From assembly GCA_946619065.1 (NCBI GenBank), contig CAMOLY010000052.1, positions 1 through 7,826 of the forward strand: a stretch of DNA of 7,826 nucleotides. Reading direction: 5' to 3'. Under the pieces are notes generated by a model. That model worked only from the letters and a program-made list of their open reading frames with translations. It was not told where the DNA came from and did not search any database. Positions 1 through 7,826 of the stretch are shown here, in pieces. Origin of the DNA: an uncultured Clostridia bacterium (GTDB taxonomy: Bacteria; Bacillota; Clostridia; Oscillospirales; Oscillospiraceae). Positions within the stretch are counted from its first letter, which is position 1. Every line of letters begins with the position of its first letter. Made by a program: the position numbers and the translations under genes.

Positions 1-1652
1 AAGTGGACAAGACCGACCCCTACGGCTTCTTCACCACCTACCGCCCCGACAACTGCTCCATCGTCTGCGAGCTGGACGGCTACCGCTGGCACGACGCCCG
101 CTACTGCGCCAACCGCGACCGCCGCGACGCCCTGCGCAGCCCGATGAACATCTACGAGCTCCACCTGGGCTCCTGGCGGCGCAAGGAGGACGGCTCGGTC
201 TACGGCTACGCGGAGCTGGCCGATGAGCTGATCCCCTACCTGCGGGAGATGGGCTACACCCACGTGGAGTTTCTGCCGATCACCGAGTACCCCTACGACC
301 CCTCCTGGGGCTACCAGGTCACGGGCTATTTTGCCCCGACCTCCCGCTACGGCGAGCCGAAGCTGCTGATGGAGCTGATCGACCGGCTGCATCAGGCGGG
401 CATCGGCGTGATCCTGGACTGGGTCCCGGCCCATTTCACCAAGGATGAAGCCGGCCTGATCGAGTTCGACGGCTCGTACTGCTACGAGGGCTCCGATCCG
501 TCGATGAACGAGCATCCCGACTGGGGCACCCGCATCTTCGACTACGGCCGGCCGGAGGTCGTGTCCTTCCTGGTTTCCAGCGCGGTCTTCTGGCTCGAGC
601 GCTACCACTTCGACGGCATCCGGGTGGACGCGGTGGCCTCGATGCTCTATCTCGACTACAACCGGCCGAACTACAGGCCGAACCGCTTCGGCGGCCGGGA
701 GAATCTGGAGGCCATCGAATTCCTGCGCCGGCTCAACCGGGCCGCTTTCTCGGTGCGGAAGCAGCCGATCATGGTTGCCGAGGAATCCACCGCCTTCCCG
801 CTGATCACGAAGCCCACCGACGTGGGCGGTCTCGGTTTCCTGTTCAAGTGGAACATGGGCTGGATGAACGACAACCTCAAATACATGTCGCTTGATCCGA
901 TCTACCGGAAGTTCAACCACGAGAAGCTGACCTTCTCGCTGACATACGCCTTCTCCGAAAACTTCATTCTGCCGCTGAGCCACGACGAGGTGGTCCACGG
1001 CAAATGCTCCCTCATCCAGAAGATGCCCGGCTACTACGACGACAAATTCGCGAATCTGCGGGCCTTCTTAGGCTGGCAGACGGGGCATCCGGGCAAGAAG
1101 CTGAACTTTATGGGCAACGAATTCGCCCAGTTCATCGAGTGGAACGAGAACCAGGGCCTCGACTGGCTCCTGCTGGACTACGACCGCCACCGCCAGATGC
1201 GGGAATTCGTCCGGGATCTCAACTGCCTCTACCGCGACCATGCCGCCTTCTGGCAGAACGATCAGGACTGGGACGGCTTCCGCTGGATCTCCTGCGACGA
1301 CCGGGACAATTCGGTCCTTGCCTTCCGCCGCATCGACCGCAGCGGTCATGAGATCATCGGCATCTGCAACTTCTGTCCCCTCCGGCGCGAGGGCTACCGT
1401 CTCGGCCTGCCAAAGCCCGGCGCGTATGAACTGCTGCTGAACTCCGACGACGTCAAATACGGCGGCTGGGGCACCGAGCTGCCCGAGATCAGGGCCGAAG
1501 AGAGCCCCTGGGGCGATCTCCGCTTCTCCGCCGAATTCACCCTTCCCCCGCTGTCCGTCCTCTATTACAGACCCAAAACCAGGACAAGGAAGAAAGCTCT
1601 GCCGGACGGCCCGGCTCCCGGACGCCGCTCCGTTCCGAACGCTGAACGATGA
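1..1652 (+). CDS. glgB: 1,4-alpha-glucan branching enzyme GlgB (5' partial)
   Basis: Branching enzyme of glycogen synthesis: it cuts an alpha-1,4 glucan chain and re-attaches the segment through an alpha-1,6 bond, in the cytoplasm. The frame is open to the left edge, so the GTG at position 3 is not a credible start. The visible protein begins in the end of the N-terminal CBM48-type domain (KTDPYGFFTTYRP), and roughly the first hundred residues are missing. The GH13 regions appear in order: DWVPAHF (near 418-438), GIRVDAVA with the nucleophile Asp at 627-629, AEES with the acid/base Glu at 780-782, and SHDEVVHGK with the transition-state Asp at 984-986. A C-terminal beta domain ends at about LPPLSVLYYRP. 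A 25-residue Lys/Arg/Pro-rich tail follows (1575-1649), which is unusual. The stop is TGA at 1650-1652, 28 nt before glgC. All catalytic residues are present, so the enzyme should be active. Confidence 0.97.
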   Translation, partial: VDKTDPYGFFTTYRPDNCSIVCELDGYRWHDARYCANRDRRDALRSPMNIYELHLGSWRRKEDGSVYGYAELADELIPYLREMGYTHVEFLPITEYPYDPSWGYQVTGYFAPTSRYGEPKLLMELIDRLHQAGIGVILDWVPAHFTKDEAGLIEFDGSYCYEGSDPSMNEHPDWGTRIFDYGRPEVVSFLVSSAVFWLERYHFDGIRVDAVASMLYLDYNRPNYRPNRFGGRENLEAIEFLRRLNRAAFSVRKQPIMVAEESTAFPLITKPTDVGGLGFLFKWNMGWMNDNLKYMSLDPIYRKFNHEKLTFSLTYAFSENFILPLSHDEVVHGKCSLIQKMPGYYDDKFANLRAFLGWQTGHPGKKLNFMGNEFAQFIEWNENQGLDWLLLDYDRHRQMREFVRDLNCLYRDHAAFWQNDQDWDGFRWISCDDRDNSVLAFRRIDRSGHEIIGICNFCPLRREGYRLGLPKPGAYELLLNSDDVKYGGWGTELPEIRAEESPWGDLRFSAEFTLPPLSVLYYRPKTRTRKKALPDGPAPGRRSVPNAER

Positions 1653-1662
1653 ATAATGATAT

Positions 1663-1670
1663 AAAGGAGA
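1663..1670 (+). promoter_or_regulatory. Ribosome binding site of glgC
   Basis: AAAGGAGA lies about 10 nt before the ATG at 1681. It supports that start over the in-frame ATG at 1711, which falls inside the conserved nucleotide-binding motif. Confidence 0.85.
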
Positions 1671-1680
1671 CCCGAACACC

Positions 1681-2868
<1,188 letters not shown>

Positions 2869-2871
2869 GGC

Positions 2872-2877
2872 AGGAGG
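2872..2877 (+). promoter_or_regulatory. Ribosome binding site of glgD
   Basis: A perfect AGGAGG, continuing as GTAA, ends 9 nt before the ATG at 2887. It decides this start over the in-frame ATG at 2899. It lies in the 18-nt gap after the glgC stop. Confidence 0.88.
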
Positions 2878-2886
2878 TAAGAAACC

Positions 2887-4008
2887 ATGAAAAACGTAAT
2901 GGCACTGGTTTTCGCGAACATCTATGACAGCTCTCTCGGCCAGCTCACGAACAAGCGCACGCTGGCGTCCCTGCCCTTCGGCGGCCGCTACCGCCAGATC
3001 GACTTCGCGCTCTCCAACCTCTCCAACGCCGGCATCCGCCACATCGGCGTCGTCACCCAGTACAACTACCAGAGCCTGATGAACCACATCGGCTCCGGCG
3101 AGGAGTGGGACCTGGAGCTCGAGGAGGGCGGGCTGGAGTATATCACCCCCTATTCGATGGGCATCACCAACACTTTCCGCGGCAAGCTTGAGGCAATCTA
3201 CGCTGCCAGCAAGAGCGTCCTGGAGCTGGGCAAGGAGGAATTCGTGATCCTGGCCGACGCGGCCGTCATCTGTGCGATTGATCTCGAGCAGGTGGTCCAG
3301 GCCCACATCGACTCGGGCCGTGACGTGACCGTCGTCGTCAAAGCCGGCATCGCCAACGACCGCAAGCAGCTGGATCTGGCGGTCAGCCTCGATGAGGACG
3401 GCGAGATCGCCGACATGGCGGTCGACTATGCCGCCCCGGAGAACTATCTCGCCGCAATGGGCATCTATGTGATGCGCAAGGAGCTGCTGATTCAGGCAGT
3501 CGAAGAGTGCATGGTCCATAACCGCTATCGCTTCGAGCGGGACTTCATCCTGCAGGACTGGGCCGACGGCAAGCTCTCGGTGGGCGCCTGGGAATTCGGC
3601 GACGTCGCCCTGTTCAACGAGTCCACGGAGGAGTATTTCCGCAACAACCTGGCGATCATCGACCGGAACATCCGCCACAGCCTGTTCCGTGACGATCGGA
3701 CCATCTACACCAAGGTCCGCGACCAGGTTCCCACCTATTACGGCGAGGGCTGCGAGATCAACGACTGCATCGTGGCCGACGGCTGCACCCTGCTGGGCAC
3801 GGTGGAGAACTCGGTCCTCTTCCGCCGCGTCAAGGTCTCCACCGGCGCGGTCGTGAAAAACTGCGTTGTGATGGCCAACAGCGAGATCGGCATCGGGGCG
3901 CAGCTGGAGTACTGCATCCTGGACAAGGACGTCACCATCTCGGCCGGCGTCAAGCTGATCGGCACGCCGGAGCATCCGGTCATTCTGAATCGGGGTGACG
4001 TGGTATGA
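2887..4008 (+). CDS. glgD: GlgD, non-catalytic/regulatory subunit of ADP-glucose pyrophosphorylase
   Basis: A paralogue of GlgC that, in studied Bacillota, has little or no activity alone and modulates GlgC in a hetero-oligomer. At 373 residues it is the usual GlgD length. The fold is kept: FGGRYRQIDFALSN (31-44), GVVTQY, LAAMGIYVM, and a C-terminal hexapeptide beta helix from about residue 280. The catalytic motifs are lost. The Gly-rich LAGGQGSRL of GlgC is replaced by FANIYDSSL, YKGTANA by RGKLEA (near 98-103), SGDH by ADAA (near 123-126), and the sugar-phosphate EEKP by VDYA. These losses are seen directly; the regulatory role is inferred from the family. The last codons overlap glgA by 4 nt (ATGA), so translation of the two is probably coupled. 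Annotation as a second GlgC would be misleading. Confidence 0.94.
   Translation: MKNVMALVFANIYDSSLGQLTNKRTLASLPFGGRYRQIDFALSNLSNAGIRHIGVVTQYNYQSLMNHIGSGEEWDLELEEGGLEYITPYSMGITNTFRGKLEAIYAASKSVLELGKEEFVILADAAVICAIDLEQVVQAHIDSGRDVTVVVKAGIANDRKQLDLAVSLDEDGEIADMAVDYAAPENYLAAMGIYVMRKELLIQAVEECMVHNRYRFERDFILQDWADGKLSVGAWEFGDVALFNESTEEYFRNNLAIIDRNIRHSLFRDDRTIYTKVRDQVPTYYGEGCEINDCIVADGCTLLGTVENSVLFRRVKVSTGAVVKNCVVMANSEIGIGAQLEYCILDKDVTISAGVKLIGTPEHPVILNRGDVV
3992..3998 (+). promoter_or_regulatory. Ribosome binding site of glgA, inside glgD
   Basis: GGGGTGA lies inside the last codons of glgD, 6 nt before the ATG at 4005. It pairs with the 16S anti-Shine-Dalgarno sequence with one G-U wobble. Together with the ATGA overlap it supports the 4005 start and coupled translation. 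Confidence 0.65.
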
Positions 4009-5435
4009 AAATCGCGATGATTGCCTCCGAGGCTGCGCCCTATGTCAAGACCGGCGGCCTGGGCGATGTGCTGCAGGCCCTTCCCAACGCCCTTGCGGAG
4101 AATCCCGACAATGAAATCGCCCTGTTTCTGCCCTACTACAAGAAGATCAAGGAAAACGCCAAGGTCCGGGCGGATTATCTGGCCTCCTTCGCGGTCAACC
4201 TGACCTGGCGCCAGCAGTACGTGGGCCTCTTCCGCTGCCGGACGGAGCGGAAGAATCTGAACGTCTATCTGATCGACAACGAGTACTACTTCCTGCGCGA
4301 CGGCATCTACGGCTTCTACGACGACGGCGAGCGCTTCGCCTACTTCGCCAAGGCGGTCCTTGCCTGCATGAACTGGCTGGATTTCCGGCCGGAGATCCTC
4401 CACTGCCACGACTGGCAGTCGGCCCTGACGCCGATCTACCTGGACGCGGAGTTCCGTTCCTGCTTCCCCGACACGAAGACCGTCTTCACGATCCACAACG
4501 TGGAGTACCAGGGCAAGGCAGCCCCGGAGTTCTTCAACGACGTGCTGGGCCTGGATGATTACTGGCGGGGCGTATGCAGCTTCGACGGCTGCGTGAACTT
4601 CATGAAGGCCGCGATCACCCACACGAATCTGGTCACCACGGTCTCCGAAAACTACGCCCAGGAGCTGCGCTATCCCTACTTCGCCCACGGCCTGTCCGGG
4701 ATTCTGGCGGCCCGGGGCGGAAACCTCCGCGGCATCACCAACGGCATCGACACCGGCGTCTACGACCCGGCGAAGGACAAGGCCCTGGCCAAGCCCTTCA
4801 CCGCCGACAGCTTTGCCGACAAGCAGGCCAACAAGCGGGCCCTGCAGCGGGAGCTCTGCCTGGACGAGACCGACGCTCCCATCCTCTCGATGGTGACCCG
4901 GCTTGCCTCCCACAAGGGCATCGACATCCTCTGCTTCATCCTCCACCGGCTGCTGGAGCGGAATCTCCAGCTGGTGATCGTCGGCACCGGCGAGACCAAG
5001 TACGAGCACGCGCTGATGGCGGCTGCGGCAAACTATCCCGGCAAGTTCTCAATGAACCTTCGCTTTGATTCTGCCCTGGCCTCCCGGGTTTACGCCGGCT
5101 CCGACATGTATCTGATGCCGTCCAAATCCGAGCCCTGCGGCCTGAGCCAGCTGATCGCCATGCACTACGGCGCGGTTCCCGTCGTCAACGCCACCGGCGG
5201 TCTCAAGGACACCGTCCCGCCCTTCAACCCCGTAACAGGGGAGGGCAGAGGTTATACCTTCCAGAGCTACAACGGCGACGACTTCCTCGGCGCCATCGAC
5301 CGTGCCCTGGGCGACTACTACCACAACCGCGCTGCCTGGGACCGTCTGGCGCAGAAGGACATGCGCGAGGATTTCAGCTGGAAGCTTCCCGCGGAAAAGT
5401 ACATGGAGATGTATCGCAGCATTCTGAACGGCTGA
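4005..5435 (+). CDS. glgA: Glycogen synthase GlgA (ADP-glucose-dependent, GT5)
   Basis: Transfers glucose from ADP-glucose to the non-reducing end of an alpha-1,4 glucan. The 476-residue length is normal for bacterial GT5 synthases. The N-terminal Rossmann domain carries KTGGLGDV with Lys15, the ADP-glucose-binding lysine. HCHDWQSAL, FTIHNVEYQG and a TNGID linker motif follow. The C-terminal domain has RLASHKG with Arg299 and Lys304, which bind nucleotide phosphates, and SEPCGLSQL with the conserved Glu376, then GAVPVVNATGGLKDTV. Everything needed for activity is present, and the protein ends normally at a TGA (5433-5435). The start is fixed by the 4-nt overlap with glgD and by the conserved MKIAMIASEAAPY opening. 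It is the last gene of the unit: a strong hairpin terminator follows 33 nt later and no glgP is attached, unlike the glgBCDAP order of Bacillus subtilis. Confidence 0.97.
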   Translation: MKIAMIASEAAPYVKTGGLGDVLQALPNALAENPDNEIALFLPYYKKIKENAKVRADYLASFAVNLTWRQQYVGLFRCRTERKNLNVYLIDNEYYFLRDGIYGFYDDGERFAYFAKAVLACMNWLDFRPEILHCHDWQSALTPIYLDAEFRSCFPDTKTVFTIHNVEYQGKAAPEFFNDVLGLDDYWRGVCSFDGCVNFMKAAITHTNLVTTVSENYAQELRYPYFAHGLSGILAARGGNLRGITNGIDTGVYDPAKDKALAKPFTADSFADKQANKRALQRELCLDETDAPILSMVTRLASHKGIDILCFILHRLLERNLQLVIVGTGETKYEHALMAAAANYPGKFSMNLRFDSALASRVYAGSDMYLMPSKSEPCGLSQLIAMHYGAVPVVNATGGLKDTVPPFNPVTGEGRGYTFQSYNGDDFLGAIDRALGDYYHNRAAWDRLAQKDMREDFSWKLPAEKYMEMYRSILNG

Positions 5436-5468
5436 TTTCAGCCTGATCCTCAATTTCAATTTTCCCAA

Positions 5469-5510
5469 AAGCCCCCGGAAATGCTTGTAATTTCCGGGGG
5501 CTTCTGTTAT
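5469..5510 (+). terminator. Intrinsic terminator of the glg operon
   Basis: A perfect 14-bp stem pairs 5469-5482 with 5490-5503 around a 7-nt loop (GCTTGTA). The core is CCCCCGG/CCGGGGG. The tract after the stem is T-rich but interrupted (CTGTTAT), so termination may be incomplete. It lies between the glgA stop and uvrA, where an operon end is expected. On the other strand the stem is followed by only a few T residues, and there is no convergent gene, so I call it for the + strand only. Confidence 0.85.
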
Positions 5511-5513
5511 AAT
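5485..5513 (+). promoter_or_regulatory. Probable sigma-A-type promoter of uvrA, nested in the glg terminator
   Basis: The -10 is a perfect TATAAT at 5508-5513, preceded by TG at 5505-5506, giving an extended -10 (TGnTATAAT). Exactly 17 nt upstream is TTGTAA (5485-5490), four of six matches to TTGACA. Start of transcription is expected near 5519-5521, giving a leader of about 43 nt. The -35 lies in the terminator loop and the spacer is mostly the terminator's 3' arm. Assignment to uvrA is by position. Confidence 0.75.
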
Positions 5514-5529
5514 AAACAGAAACCACTTT

Positions 5530-5549
5530 CGGTCCCGATGATCGGACCG
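5530..5549 (+). promoter_or_regulatory. Hairpin / inverted repeat in the uvrA leader
   Basis: CGGT and CCGA pair with TCGG and ACCG, giving an 8-bp stem with one bulged C (5534) and a TGA loop (5539-5541). It begins about 10 nt after the predicted start of transcription and ends 2 nt before the ribosome binding site, which it leaves free. No T-run follows, so it is not a terminator. It could be an RNA-stabilising 5' hairpin or, as DNA, an operator-like dyad. The structure is seen directly; the role is unknown. Confidence 0.5.
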
Positions 5550-5551
5550 CA

Positions 5552-5556
5552 CGGAG
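5552..5556 (+). promoter_or_regulatory. Ribosome binding site of uvrA
   Basis: CGGAG ends 6 nt before the ATG at 5563. It is shorter than the sites of the glg genes, so initiation may be moderate. It is the only Shine-Dalgarno-like stretch close to this start. Confidence 0.65.
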
Positions 5557-5562
5557 CAGAAT

Positions 5563-7826
<2,264 letters not shown>

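Noticed and set aside
3..5. GTG at position 3 as the start of glgB
   Set aside because: The residues that follow are mid-domain conserved sequence and the frame is open to the window edge, so the gene begins upstream.
1004..1351. Alternative + strand frame inside glgB
   Set aside because: Arg/Pro-rich translation typical of an out-of-frame reading of GC-rich coding DNA. The overlapping GlgB frame has conserved motifs throughout. Similar + strand frames inside glgC (2582-2764), glgA (4574-5068) and uvrA (6765-7211) were dropped for the same reason.
1601..1615. GCCGG/CCGGC hairpin near the end of glgB, as a possible internal terminator
   Set aside because: Only 5 bp, inside coding sequence, with no T-run after it. 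Such short GC dyads are expected in DNA of this composition.
1656..1664. Two-codon mini-ORF ATG-ATA-TAA between glgB and glgC
   Set aside because: It has no ribosome binding site of its own, and its length and position are compatible with chance in an AT-rich gap.
1657..1665. Extended -10-like TGATATAAA before glgC
   Set aside because: No -35 is seen at a suitable distance, and transcription starting from it would begin at about 1672, after the glgC ribosome binding site (1663-1670). The AT-richness is better explained by the short gap and the ribosome binding site.
2887..4008. glgD as a second catalytic glgC or a decaying pseudogene
   Set aside because: Catalytic motifs are absent, so it is not a second GlgC. 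The frame is intact, full length for GlgD, and has a perfect ribosome binding site, so it is not a decaying copy.

Overview
The window is a dense, ordinary chromosomal segment, probably from a fairly GC-rich member of the Bacillota (Clostridia-like). The clue is a full-length glgC immediately followed by glgD. The GlgC/GlgD two-subunit ADP-glucose pyrophosphorylase is characteristic of Bacillota. By eye the base composition is clearly above 50% GC, with C or G strongly preferred at third codon positions. I cannot name a genus from this sequence alone.

Layout: all five genes lie on the + strand. Positions 1-1652 hold most of glgB (branching enzyme, 5' end outside the window). Then come glgC (1681-2868), glgD (2887-4008) and glgA (4005-5435), separated by 28 nt, 18 nt and a 4-nt overlap respectively. 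This looks like one glgBCDA transcription unit whose promoter lies upstream of the window. The only real non-coding stretch is 5436-5562 (127 nt). It holds a 14-bp terminator hairpin, a promoter that physically overlaps it, and a second hairpin in the leader of the next gene. From 5563 to the right edge runs uvrA (754 codons visible, 3' end missing). No glgP follows glgA, and no uvrB precedes uvrA, within the window.

How the genes work together: GlgC, probably regulated by the catalytically degenerate GlgD, makes ADP-glucose from glucose-1-phosphate and ATP. GlgA adds the glucose to alpha-1,4-glucan, and GlgB introduces alpha-1,6 branches, so the four genes cover glycogen synthesis from glucose-1-phosphate to branched polymer. 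UvrA is the damage-recognition ATPase of nucleotide excision repair and is functionally unrelated. Its own promoter is built into the glg terminator.

I did not find an undescribed multi-gene system. The most interesting local structure is the nested terminator/promoter at 5469-5513. Secondary points are the hairpin in the uvrA leader, an odd basic tail on GlgB, and loss of catalytic motifs in GlgD. No RNA genes, mobile elements, CRISPR arrays or long repeats were seen.
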